Positions 56,580-64,000 of a stretch of 64,000 nt of DNA are shown piece after piece. The translations under genes were made by a program, and so were the position numbers. The notes beneath the pieces were generated by a model that worked only from the letters and a program-made list of their open reading frames with translations, did not search any database and was not told where the DNA came from. The stretch comes from Burkholderia sp. HI2500 (GTDB lineage: Bacteria; Pseudomonadota; Gammaproteobacteria; Burkholderiales; Burkholderiaceae), in contig NZ_NKFL01000002.1 in assembly GCF_002223055.1 (NCBI RefSeq), forward strand, positions 186,001 to 250,000. Direction: 5' to 3'. The number at the start of each line of letters is the position of its first letter. Position 1 is the first letter of the stretch.

Positions 56580-56597
56580 GGTAGTGTTACCACTACC
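56580..56597. promoter_or_regulatory. Inverted repeat, candidate operator
   Basis: GGTAGTG and CACTACC, 4-nt spacer; perfect 7-bp arms. Located 200 nt before the binding-protein gene. Confidence 0.4.
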
Positions 56598-56632
56598 CCA
56601 AAAAAGTCCCACAAATTAATTTGATCACCTAC

Positions 56633-56646
56633 ACTTGCGCGCAAGT
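56633..56646. promoter_or_regulatory. 14-bp perfect palindrome, candidate operator
   Basis: ACTTGCGCGCAAGT; uninterrupted palindrome 36 nt after the first inverted repeat. Confidence 0.4.
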
Positions 56647-56801
56647 ACGGACGGGCGGCTGCTAAAAGCGGCGGTTTTCACGTGCTTGAGGCCAAGTGCA
56701 TGAACGATGCAACCGGCGAATCGTCCAGTGATTGCAAACACAGGGATGGCAGCGGGGCACCGGGCGATGGCGTTTTATTGGGACCGAAACTGGAGACTTA
56801 C

Positions 56802-57944
56802 ATGAATATCAAGATGCAAAAGCTGTTGCCGATCACCGCGGCCGCGATGCTGTGCGCTGCAGCTGCGGGCAACGCAGCGGCCGATCAAGTCGTCAAGATC
56901 GGCCACGTCGCGCCCTTGACGGGCGGCATTGCACACCTGGGCAAGGACAACGAAAACGGCGCACGTCTCGCGGTTGAAGAGATCAACGCCAAGGGTCTCA
57001 CGGTCGGCGGCCAGAAAATCACGCTGCAACTCGACCCGCAGGACGACGCGGCCGACCCGCGGCAGGCCACGCAGGTTGCGCAGAAGCTCGTCGACGACAA
57101 GGTCGTCGCGGTGGTCGGCCACCTGAACTCGGGCACGTCGATCCCGGCCTCGAAGATCTACAGCGATGCGGGCATCGTGCAGATCTCGCCGTCGGCGACC
57201 AACCCGGCCTACACGCAGCAGGGCTTCAAGACCACGTACCGCGTGGTGGCCACCGATGCGCAGCAGGGCCCGGCACTCGCGAACTACGCGCACTCGAAGG
57301 GCATCAAGAGCGTGGCCGTGGTCGACGATTCGACCGCGTACGGCCAGGGTCTCGCGAACGAGTTCGAGAAGAAGGCCAAGGCGCTCGGCCTGAAGGTGAT
57401 GTCGCACGACGCGACGAACGACAAGGCGGTCGACTTCCGCGCGATTCTGACCAAGATCAAGGGCGAGAATCCGGACGCGATCATGTACGGCGGCATGGAC
57501 GCAACGGGCGGCCCGTTCGCGAAGCAGGCGAAGCAGCTCGGCCTGCGCGCGAAGATCTTCGCGGGCGACGGCGTGTGCACGGAAAAGCTGGCCGACCTGG
57601 CCGGCGACGCGACCGACAACGTGGTGTGCTCGGAAGCCGGTGCTTCGCTCGAGAAGATGTCGGGCGGCGCGGCGTTCAAGGCGAAGTACGAGAAGCGCTT
57701 CGGCCAGCCGATCCAGATCTACGCACCGTTCACGTATGACGCCGTGTACATCATCGTCGATGCGATGAAGCGCTCGAACTCGACGGATCCGGCGAAGATC
57801 CTCGCCGCGATGCCGGCGACGAACTACTCGGGCGTGATCGGCACGACGACCTTCGACTCGAAGGGCGACCTGCAGCACGGCGTGATCTCGCTGTACAACT
57901 ACAAGGGCGGCAAGAAGTCGCTGCTCGACGAAGTGAAGATGTAA
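56802..57944 (+). CDS. Branched-chain amino-acid ABC transporter substrate-binding protein (LivK-like)
   Basis: A 380-residue periplasmic binding protein. Signal peptide about 1-26 (MLCAAAAGNAAA region), then the two-lobe type I fold with VVKIGHVAPLTGGIAHLGKD at the start and the ligand pocket residues in VVGHLNSGTSIPASKIY. It captures leucine/isoleucine/valine for a Liv-type transporter whose other genes are not in the window. TGGAG is 6 nt before ATG 56802; the frame extends upstream without signal character. A strong terminator follows, so the gene is monocistronic. Confidence 0.95.
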   Translation: MNIKMQKLLPITAAAMLCAAAAGNAAADQVVKIGHVAPLTGGIAHLGKDNENGARLAVEEINAKGLTVGGQKITLQLDPQDDAADPRQATQVAQKLVDDKVVAVVGHLNSGTSIPASKIYSDAGIVQISPSATNPAYTQQGFKTTYRVVATDAQQGPALANYAHSKGIKSVAVVDDSTAYGQGLANEFEKKAKALGLKVMSHDATNDKAVDFRAILTKIKGENPDAIMYGGMDATGGPFAKQAKQLGLRAKIFAGDGVCTEKLADLAGDATDNVVCSEAGASLEKMSGGAAFKAKYEKRFGQPIQIYAPFTYDAVYIIVDAMKRSNSTDPAKILAAMPATNYSGVIGTTTFDSKGDLQHGVISLYNYKGGKKSLLDEVKM

Positions 57945-57970
57945 CGATACAAGCGGTCAACAGAAGGGGT

Positions 57971-58009
57971 GAAAGCGCGCATGCGGCAACGCATGCGCGC
58001 TTTCTTTTT
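57971..58009. terminator. Terminator between binding-protein gene and MFS gene
   Basis: A perfect 15-bp stem (GAAAGCGCGCATGCG and complement, GCAA tetraloop) followed by TTTTT on the rightward strand. Confidence 0.93.
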
Positions 58010-58032
58010 GGGCCGGCGCGTGCCGTGCCCCG

Positions 58033-59262
58033 TCAGATCTTCAGCCGCGCGAGCACCTTCGGCGCGACGGCCGCGACGAGCGCCGCGCACAGCGCGACGA
58101 CGGACAGGCCGATCGTCAGGTTCGACGCCTGCGCGACGGCGCCGATCACGACCGGACCGAACAGCATGCCGAAATACGCGAGGCCGGCCACGTGCGCGAG
58201 CCCTTCGGCTGCATGGATGCCTTTCACGCGCGCGGCGGCCGCGAACAGCACCGGCATCATGTTCGCGAGGCCGAGGCCCATCAGCGTGAAGCCGGTCAGC
58301 ACCGTGGCCGAATACGGCAGCAGCAGCGCGCCGATCATCCCCGCGCAGGCGAGCGACGCGCTCGCGAACACGAGCTGCGGCGCGCCGAAGCGGGCGCGCA
58401 CGGCGTCGCCCGCGAAGCGCGCGATGGCCATCCCGCCCGAGAACGCGGCATAGGCGGCGCTGGCGAGCGCGGGGCTCGCCACGACGACGTCGCGCATGTA
58501 GACCGTCGCCCAGTCGTACATCGCGCCTTCGGCGATCAGCGCGACGAGCGCGATGCCGCCGAGCATCCACAACGCCGGCGAGCGCCAGCGGTTGCCGCCG
58601 CCGTGCGCGTGTTCGTGATGCGGCACATGCGGGAGCACGGCCGGGCTGGCGACTACGAGCACCGTCGCGCTGGTCGCCGCCGCGAGCGCGAGATGCACGG
58701 CCGGCGCCATGCCGGCCGACAGCAGCGCGCCGCCGGCGGCCGCGCCGGCCATCCCGCCGATGCTGAACATGCCGTGCAGCGACGACATGATCGGCCTGCC
58801 GATCGCGATTTCGACCGCGCTGGCCTCGGCGTTCATCGCCACGTCGAGCGTCGCCATCGAGAAGCCGAACAGCGCGAGCACGGCGAGCAGCAACGGGTAA
58901 TCGGGCACGACGAGGATCAGCGCCGCGCAGGCCGACATCACGAGCCCGCCCGCGAGGCACGCGGTGCGCGAGCCGACGCGCGCGATCCAGCGCGCGATGG
59001 TCAGCATCGCGGCGATCGAGCCGACGGCGACCGCGAACAGCGCGATCGACAGCAGCCCGGGGCTCAGCGCGAACTTGTCGCGCACGGTCGGCACGTGCAC
59101 GCCCCACGACGCGAACATCATGCCGGCGACGAAGAACAGCGCCATCGATGCCGCGCGGGCCCGCTGGCGGGCCGGCAGCGACAGCACGCGATGCGCGTCG
59201 GGCGGCGCGGCGAACGGGGACGACGATTCGGGGGAGGAGGATTCGGACACGATGACGCTCAT
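58033..59262 (-). CDS. MFS transporter (YbjJ-like)
   Basis: A 409-residue, twelve-helix major facilitator transporter. The segment FFVAGMMFASWGVHVPTVRD in helix 1 and the loop after helix 2 fit the YbjJ/FucP-like group of uncharacterised exporters. Substrate unknown. The ATG at 59262 is used (a TTG lies directly before). A Ser/Glu-rich cytoplasmic N-terminus of about 35 residues precedes the first helix. Monocistronic. Confidence 0.92.
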   Translation of the reverse strand: MSVIVSESSSPESSSPFAAPPDAHRVLSLPARQRARAASMALFFVAGMMFASWGVHVPTVRDKFALSPGLLSIALFAVAVGSIAAMLTIARWIARVGSRTACLAGGLVMSACAALILVVPDYPLLLAVLALFGFSMATLDVAMNAEASAVEIAIGRPIMSSLHGMFSIGGMAGAAAGGALLSAGMAPAVHLALAAATSATVLVVASPAVLPHVPHHEHAHGGGNRWRSPALWMLGGIALVALIAEGAMYDWATVYMRDVVVASPALASAAYAAFSGGMAIARFAGDAVRARFGAPQLVFASASLACAGMIGALLLPYSATVLTGFTLMGLGLANMMPVLFAAAARVKGIHAAEGLAHVAGLAYFGMLFGPVVIGAVAQASNLTIGLSVVALCAALVAAVAPKVLARLKI

Positions 59263-59499
59263 CAAAGGAAATGCACGGACGCACGCGGCGCCCGTCGGAT
59301 TCGTCCGATTCTATCGAACCGCTTACGATCGTGCCGGGCGTTGGCCGTTCGGCCGATGATCCGGCGATTAGTCAGTGACCCGCGTTCGGCCGCATCGACT
59401 GCCCTGGCCGTTCGACCGATGCACGGCGCGCCGCGCCCGCGGGTAACATCGGAGCGCATGGCGTGCCCGGTGCGCCCCCCTTCGACCGCAGGAGTCCTC

Positions 59500-60159
59500 T
59501 TGAACATCGATCCCGCTCTCGCCGTGCATTTGCTGCACCGCTGCGCGCTCGGCACGCTCGCCACCCATTCGCGCGATCCGCAGGGTTTCCCGTATCCGAC
59601 GGTCGTCCCGTTTGCACCCGATGCAAGCCATCGTCCCGTGATCCTCGTGAGCGGCCTTGCGGAGCACACGCGCAATCTGGCCGCCGATCCGCGCGCGGGC
59701 TTCCTCGTCGTCGATGCGCCCGACGGCGACGTGCTGAACGCCGAGCGCGCGACGCTGCTCGGCCGGTTCGTGCCGCTCGGCGACGATCCGCACGTCACCG
59801 CGCGCTACTGTCGTTATGAGCCGGATGCCGCGCGCTATCTCGCGCTGGGCGATTTCACGTTCTGGGCACTCGACGTCGAGCGGCTGCGCTATATCGGCGG
59901 GTTCGGGCGCATGGGCTGGGTCGACGGCACGCATCTCGATGCGCTGCCGCCGCTCGCGTTCGACGAGGAGCAGGCGTTATGGGACGCGTACGATGCCGGC
60001 GCGGCGCGCCGCGACGGGCTCGAATTGCTCGGCGTCGATCGCCACGGCGCCGACTGGCGACATGACGGCCGCCGCGTGCGTACGCCGTTCGATACGCCAT
60101 TGGCCGATGCGGGCGAATGGCGCGAGCGGCTGATGGCGTGCGCGCGGGATGTGACGTGA
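59500..60159 (+). CDS. PNPOx-type FMN-binding split-barrel protein (HugZ/DUF2470-like)
   Basis: A 219-residue protein. An N-terminal split-barrel of the pyridoxamine-phosphate-oxidase type (LHRCALGTLATHSRDPQGFP, then HRPVILVSGLAEHTRNL) is followed by a DUF2470-like C-terminal part (LLGVDRHGADW, then VRTPFDTPLADAGEWRERL). Relatives bind heme or FMN and some (HugZ) degrade heme; activity here is not proven. TTG 59500 is chosen because GGAG lies 5 nt before; ATG 59458 is the alternative. Confidence 0.85.
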   Translation: MNIDPALAVHLLHRCALGTLATHSRDPQGFPYPTVVPFAPDASHRPVILVSGLAEHTRNLAADPRAGFLVVDAPDGDVLNAERATLLGRFVPLGDDPHVTARYCRYEPDAARYLALGDFTFWALDVERLRYIGGFGRMGWVDGTHLDALPPLAFDEEQALWDAYDAGAARRDGLELLGVDRHGADWRHDGRRVRTPFDTPLADAGEWRERLMACARDVT

Positions 60160-60524
60160 CGTCGCGGATACCGGCGGCTCCGCGCTTTGCCCGTTTAGCG
60201 AGGCGCGCCATCCGATTTTCGTAAAACTGTCGTCCGATGAAAGCTTCTATTTTTCAAATGCAGGGTAATTGCGTATGTTGATAGACCTAATAGCCAATCG
60301 CTAATGTCCTAATCTCTGTGTAGGAACGTAAAAATTTGAGAAAAGGCCGTGGCCGGTCAAAATGACACGTGTGAATTCCAATTGATCTCGGGATTTTCAT
60401 GAATCCCGCTTCTATCAAATCTTTTTTGTGCTAATCTCTGCCTTCGAAAATCCGAGGCACATATATTTCATGAATGGTGAGCTGGCTGCAGACCGGCGCC
60501 ATTGGTCAGATAGAAAGGGAAACT
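60160..60524. other. AT-rich upstream region of the second H-NS gene
   Basis: A 365-bp AT-rich gap. A possible promoter is TTGATA (60279-60284), 18 bp, TAATGT (60303-60308), giving a leader of more than 200 nt. AT-rich tracts could also bind H-NS itself for autoregulation (inference). Confidence 0.45.
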
Positions 60525-60818
60525 ATGTCTTCTTACAAGGACCTGCTGGCCCAGCGGGAGAAGCTGGAGAAGCAAATCGAAGAAGCAAAGTCGCGTGAAT
60601 ACGCTGAAGTGCTGAATGACGTGAAGCAGAAAATTGCCGACTACGGCTTTTCGCTCGCCGAACTCGGTCTCAGCCGCGCGAAGGCAGGTAAGGTTGGCCG
60701 TCCGCGCGCAGGCGTTGCCGCGAAATACCGCGATCCGGAAACGGGCGCGACGTGGTCGGGCCGCGGCAAGCCGCCGCGCTGGATCGCAGGCAAGAACCGC
60801 GAACAGTTTGCGATTTAA
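60525..60818 (+). CDS. H-NS family nucleoid protein, paralogue 2
   Basis: A 97-residue H-NS/Bv3F-type protein: coiled-coil at about 1-45 (LAQREKLEKQIEEAKSREYA), linker (GKVGRPRAGVA) and DNA-binding core KYRDPETGATWSGRGKPPRW. About half of the residues match paralogue 1 (24379-24675), with near-identity in the DNA-binding core. GAAAGGGAAACT precedes the ATG. A terminator follows. Confidence 0.94.
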   Translation: MSSYKDLLAQREKLEKQIEEAKSREYAEVLNDVKQKIADYGFSLAELGLSRAKAGKVGRPRAGVAAKYRDPETGATWSGRGKPPRWIAGKNREQFAI

Positions 60819-60832
60819 ACGTCCGTTTAAAT
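60813..60832. repeat. Inverted repeat over the H-NS stop codon
   Basis: ATTTAAACG and CGTTTAAAT, 2 nt apart; perfect 9-bp arms spanning the TAA stop. Too close for a stable hairpin loop; may be a protein-binding site. Confidence 0.5.
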
Positions 60833-60849
60833 AGCCTGCTCTTCAAAAG

Positions 60850-60882
60850 AGCCGCGTGTCCGTTAAGGAGCGCGGCTTTTTT
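60850..60882 (+). terminator. Terminator of the second H-NS gene
   Basis: A 7-bp GC stem (AGCCGCG / CGCGGCT, 14-nt loop) with six T residues. Confidence 0.85.
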
Positions 60883-61059
60883 GTTTTCTGCGCTCGCCGC
60901 GCACATGGCGTTGTCATGAAAATGTAATGATGGGGCGTGAATGAAAATACGACCCGTTCGCATAAGCGGTTGATTTAAATAAGAAATTTGTGGGTATTGG
61001 CGGGGTTCACGGGGCGCCCTTGATAGAATCGGGTATCGCTCACCGATATCTCATATTTC

Positions 61060-62217
61060 ATGTCCACGTTTTCCGGCGACGCGCAGAGCGCAGATAAGCA
61101 CGCGGTTGCACGCAAGAGCACGTTCGTCAGTATTGTGCTGAATGTCGTGCTTGCGACATTTCAGATCGTCGTCGGCGTGATTGCCCATTCGCAGGCATTG
61201 ATTGCTGACGGGGTGCATTCGATTTCCGATTTGATCTCGGATTTTGTCGTGCTGGTTGCGAATCGGCATAGCGGCGCATCGCCGGATGCCGACCACAATT
61301 ACGGCCACAGCCGCTACGAGACCGTCGCCTCGCTGTTTCTCGGCGCGATCCTGATTGCGGTTGGCGTCGGCATGCTCTGGCGGGCCGGCGACCGCCTCGT
61401 TAATCTCGAAAACATTCCGGCGGTACATTTTTCCGCGCTGCTCGTCGCGCTGACGGTGCTCGTGTCGAAAGAGGCGCTGTTTCGCTACATGTTGCGCGAA
61501 GCGCGGCGCGTCCGTTCGGCGATGCTCGTCGCGAATGCATGGCATGCGCGTTCGGATGCCGCGTCGTCGCTCGTCGTCGCGATCGGCATCGTCGGCAGCC
61601 TGGCCGGCGTGCGGCTGCTCGACCCGATCGCGGCGGCGATCGTCGGCTTCATGGTTGCGCGCATGGGCTGGACGTTCGGCTATGACGCGTTGCAGGACCT
61701 CTCCGACCGCGCGCTCGATACGACCGATACGGCCGAGATCCGCGCGCTGCTCGCGGCGACGCCGGGCGTGCGCGACGTGCACGACCTGCGCACGCGCAAG
61801 ATGGGCGATGCCGCGCTCGTCGACGCGCACATCCTCGTCGATCCGAAAATCTCCGTCTCCGAAGGGCACTACATCGCCGAGACCGCGCGTGCGCGCGTGC
61901 TGACCGACGCGCGCGTGCTCGATGCGCTGATCCATGTCGATCCCGAGAACGACGCGGCGCGCCGTCCGGCGCTCGCGCTGCCGCCGCGCGGCGAGATCGT
62001 GGCACGGCTCGAGGCCGCGCTCGCGCTGCGCGGGCTGCATGCGGCGGCCATCAACCTGCATTACCTGAGTACGGGGCTCGAGATCGACGTGACGCTTGCC
62101 TGCGATCCGCACGACACCGACGCGGCGCTGGCTGGAAGGCTCGACGCCGACGCGCTGAAGCGCGAGTTCGGCGCGCGCCGGATCGGCTTCACGCGCACGA
62201 TGCCCGCGCATGCGTGA
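61060..62217 (+). CDS. Cation diffusion facilitator (CDF) family transporter
   Basis: A 385-residue divalent-cation/proton antiporter. Six membrane helices in the first 220 residues; metal-site residues in helix 2 (LIADGVHSISDLISD, His53/Asp57 region) and helix 5 (AWHARSDAASS). The cytoplasmic C-terminal domain is longer than usual, with two ferredoxin-like segments (about 215-290 and 310-385). Substrate likely Zn, Fe or Mn; not decidable. Monocistronic. Confidence 0.95.
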   Translation: MSTFSGDAQSADKHAVARKSTFVSIVLNVVLATFQIVVGVIAHSQALIADGVHSISDLISDFVVLVANRHSGASPDADHNYGHSRYETVASLFLGAILIAVGVGMLWRAGDRLVNLENIPAVHFSALLVALTVLVSKEALFRYMLREARRVRSAMLVANAWHARSDAASSLVVAIGIVGSLAGVRLLDPIAAAIVGFMVARMGWTFGYDALQDLSDRALDTTDTAEIRALLAATPGVRDVHDLRTRKMGDAALVDAHILVDPKISVSEGHYIAETARARVLTDARVLDALIHVDPENDAARRPALALPPRGEIVARLEAALALRGLHAAAINLHYLSTGLEIDVTLACDPHDTDAALAGRLDADALKREFGARRIGFTRTMPAHA

Positions 62218-62265
62218 CCCGCCGCGGGCACACGGGATAGAAGGCTGCCGGCGCGTGCTGGCGCG

Positions 62266-62736
62266 TTACAGCGGCAGTTGCGTGTCGAACTTGATCTCGC
62301 GCAGCACGACGCTCGTGCGCACCTGCGACACGGCGGGGATCTTGAAGATGCGTTCGTGCAGGAACACGTCGTAGGCCTTGATGTCCGGCGCGACGATCTT
62401 GAGGATGTAGTCGGCTTCGCCGGTCGTGCTGTAGCACTCGGTGACTTCCGGGCAGGTCGAGATCTCGCGCTCGAACTGCTCGACGCCGCCTTCGTTGTGG
62501 CGGGTCAGGTGCACGTGCGCGAGCGCGCAGACGTGCAGGCCGAGCTTCTCGCGATCGAGCAGCGCCGTGTAGCGCTGGATCACGCCCGACTGTTCCATGT
62601 CCTTGATGCGGCGCCAGCACGGCGTGCTCGACAGGCCGACCTGGTCCGAGATTTCCTGGACCGAGCGGCGCGCGTCGAGCTGCAACAGGCGAAGGATTTT
62701 TTGCGAAAAGGAATCGAGCGTCACCTGCGCCTCCAT
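62266..62736 (-). CDS. Lrp/AsnC family transcriptional regulator
   Basis: A 156-residue regulator with an N-terminal helix-turn-helix (SVQEISDQVGLSSTPCWRRI) and a C-terminal RAM ligand/oligomerisation domain (YSTTGEADYILKIVAPDIKAY). The HTH plus GLSSTPCWRRIKDME block is typical of amino-acid-responsive Lrp proteins. Target genes unknown; it is divergent from nothing adjacent and converges on the CDF transporter gene. Confidence 0.95.
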   Translation of the reverse strand: MEAQVTLDSFSQKILRLLQLDARRSVQEISDQVGLSSTPCWRRIKDMEQSGVIQRYTALLDREKLGLHVCALAHVHLTRHNEGGVEQFEREISTCPEVTECYSTTGEADYILKIVAPDIKAYDVFLHERIFKIPAVSQVRTSVVLREIKFDTQLPL

Positions 62737-62815
62737 GCGGCAGCTACAACACGCTGAATGTTAGAGGGCCGGGAAAGGAAAGGCAATCTGGCGTCGCGTT
62801 GTTGAGCGAGATTCG

Positions 62816-63475
62816 CTAATTTGCTCGCGGATCCGTGGGATTTTGTCCCGCGCCTGCGTTTTCCGACCGATCGGTGTCCGACACCGCGAGGCCCGCGAGC
62901 GCGGCCTGCTGGCGGCGCAGGTCGGCCAGCATGTTGCAGAACAGCGCGCCTTGCTCGATCGCGTCGTCGAGCGCGACGTGCGTGTGCGGATGGTCGTCGA
63001 ACCAGTGCTTCGGAAAGCGCGGCTTGATCGCCTTGCGGTACGGCAGGCCCGTCATCGCGAACGCGAGCGTCTTGATGTCGAGCGCCGACCACGAGAACGG
63101 GCAGCGGCCCGCGAAGCGCATCATGTACCAGAACATGAACGTGAAATCGAAGCCCGCCGGCATCGCGACGAACACCGGCTTGCCGGGCAGCGCCTCGACC
63201 CAGTCGACGTACGCGAGCAGCGCCGCTTCGGGTGCCTGCAGATCCTTCCGGCACGCGGCCCATGCTTCGGGCTCGGTCTTCCACCACGCTTCCTGCACCG
63301 GGTGCGCCTGCGCGCCGGGCAGCGTGTCGAGATTGGCCGAGAACGTCGCGATCAGCTGCTTGTCCTCGGTATAGGCGGCCGACGCGAAGCTCAGCATCGA
63401 GTGCGGGCCGGGAATCGGGCCGTCGGCCTCGACGTCGGTGCTGACGTAGATTTCCGGGATGGCGGTCTGGTTCAT
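62816..63475 (-). CDS. 3'-5' exonuclease, DEDD superfamily
   Basis: A 219-residue RNase-H-fold exonuclease. The first metal-binding motif is at STDVEADGP (Asp14, Glu16) and the last at [11 protein letters not shown] (HxAxxD, DEDDh subtype). Length and motifs fit small ribo- or deoxyribo-exonucleases. Start ATG 63475 overlaps the stop of the upstream MBL gene (ATGA), so the two are coupled. An upstream in-frame extension to 63580 is arginine-rich and rejected. Confidence 0.85.
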   Translation of the reverse strand: MNQTAIPEIYVSTDVEADGPIPGPHSMLSFASAAYTEDKQLIATFSANLDTLPGAQAHPVQEAWWKTEPEAWAACRKDLQAPEAALLAYVDWVEALPGKPVFVAMPAGFDFTFMFWYMMRFAGRCPFSWSALDIKTLAFAMTGLPYRKAIKPRFPKHWFDDHPHTHVALDDAIEQGALFCNMLADLRRQQAALAGLAVSDTDRSENAGAGQNPTDPRAN

Positions 63476-64000
63476 CCGAATACCTTGTCGGACACGAACG
63501 GGTTGGTGCGGCGCTCGTCGCCGAACGTCGACACCGGGCCGTGGCCCGGCACGAACGTCACGTCGTCGCCGAGCGGCCACAGCTTCTCCTTGATCGACCG
63601 GACGAGATCCTCGTGATTGCCGCGCGGAAAATCGGTGCGGCCGATCGAGCCCGCGAACAGCACGTCGCCGACGATCGCGACGCGATGCGCGCGGCTGAAG
63701 AACACGACGTGGCCGGGCGTGTGGCCCGGGCAGTGATAGACCTCAAGCGTCTCGTCGCCGAACTGCACGGTGTCGCCGTCGTTCAGCCAGTGATCCGGCT
63801 CGAAGGTTTCGGCGGCCGGAAAGCCGAAGCGCTCGCTCTGCATCGGCAGCTTCTCGATCCAGAAGCGCTCTTCTTCCTGCGGCCCCTCGATCGGCACGCC
63901 GTAATGCGTCGCGAGCGTCTTCGCGCCCGCGCAGTGATCGATGTGCCCGTGCGTGAGCAGCACCTTCTCGACCTGCACGTTCTGCCGCGCGACTTCCTGT
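63472..64000 (-). CDS. MBL-fold metallo-hydrolase, partial (start outside window)
   Basis: The last 175 or so codons of a glyoxalase-II-like metallo-beta-lactamase-fold protein; the frame is open through the window end, so its start is missing. Zinc-ligand motifs are present: [12 protein letters not shown] (HxHxDH), [25 protein letters not shown] and the final FVPGHGPVS. It is coupled to the exonuclease gene by an ATGA overlap. Confidence 0.93.
   Translation of the reverse strand, partial: QEVARQNVQVEKVLLTHGHIDHCAGAKTLATHYGVPIEGPQEEERFWIEKLPMQSERFGFPAAETFEPDHWLNDGDTVQFGDETLEVYHCPGHTPGHVVFFSRAHRVAIVGDVLFAGSIGRTDFPRGNHEDLVRSIKEKLWPLGDDVTFVPGHGPVSTFGDERRTNPFVSDKVFG

Larger units (their letters stand above)
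56385..56801. other. Upstream region of the amino-acid binding-protein gene
   Basis: A 417-bp gap holding a 10-bp hairpin at 56404-56429, two perfect inverted repeats at 56580-56597 and 56633-56646 and an AT-rich stretch (56595-56630). No gene. The two palindromes are candidate operators for the following gene. Confidence 0.6.

Noticed and set aside
62843..63616. Plus-strand open frame of 257 codons opposite the exonuclease
   Set aside because: Antisense shadow; the minus-strand gene has DEDD motifs and a coupled start.
1..64000. CRISPR arrays, insertion sequences, rRNA operons
   Set aside because: No regularly spaced repeats, transposase or rRNA sequence found on reading.

Overview
The window is GC-rich, densely packed, single-contig chromosomal DNA that reads as a Burkholderia, most likely Burkholderia cepacia complex, chromosome 1 motility region. 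The reasons are the gene order (flagellin glycan genes - fliT/fliD/fliC - rpsU, then flhDC-motAB-che, then flhBA-flhF-flhG-fliA followed by ahcY/metF under an SAH riboswitch), the short H-NS proteins of the YRDP...WSGRGKPP type, and the DUF2844/DUF3443 pair. Species cannot be fixed from sequence alone. No transposase, prophage, CRISPR array, rRNA or tRNA was recognised.

Region by region. (1) 1-5850, leftward: a six-gene, tightly coupled unit (glycosyltransferase, WecE/RffA-type 4-aminotransferase, SAM methyltransferase, WbqC-like protein, FAD oxidoreductase, TylF-like methyltransferase), apparently building an amino-deoxy sugar. (2) 6257-12967, rightward: three consecutive TPR plus O-GlcNAc-transferase-like (SPINDLY, GT41) genes; the second and third share a 431-bp stretch differing at only 7 positions. 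(3) 13226-15985, leftward: fliT, fliD and a short (272-residue) fliC with a good sigma-28 promoter. Regions 1-3 together look like a flagellin glycosylation locus. (4) 16530-24078: rpsU, a Fur-box-associated TonB receptor divergent from a PepSY membrane protein, tag, a BadF/GlcN-kinase-like gene followed by a G14 tract, a Cof phosphatase and aqpZ. (5) 24379-25845: an H-NS paralogue convergent with a GT4 glycosyltransferase.

(6) 26509-38788, rightward: flhDC (master regulator; strong sigma-70 promoter with a palindrome over its -35 and a leader of about 320 nt), then motAB-cheY-cheA-cheW-mcp-cheR-cheD-cheB-cheY-cheZ, headed by a sigma-28 promoter before motA. (7) 39050-42722: DUF2844, DUF3443 lipoprotein, VOC protein, a small lipoprotein and DUF805. 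(8) 43088-49690: flhB-flhA-flhF-flhG-fliA, translationally coupled; flhG lacks both P-loop lysines. (9) 49803-52739: SAH riboswitch, ahcY, a holin-4-like membrane protein and metF. (10) 52829-64000: amidase, dienelactone hydrolase, nitronate monooxygenase, a branched-chain amino-acid binding protein, MFS transporter, PNPOx-like protein, a second H-NS paralogue, a CDF cation exporter, an Lrp regulator, a DEDD exonuclease and a metallo-beta-lactamase-fold hydrolase cut by the window end.

How it works together: FlhDC should switch on the basal body and export genes (flhBA) and fliA; FliA then reads the sigma-28 promoters seen before fliC and motA. The adjacent sugar genes and the GT41 trio would decorate flagellin before assembly. 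The most notable feature is this unusual GT41 triplication with recent sequence homogenisation beside a sugar-synthesis operon that contains an unexplained amine-oxidase-like flavoprotein.
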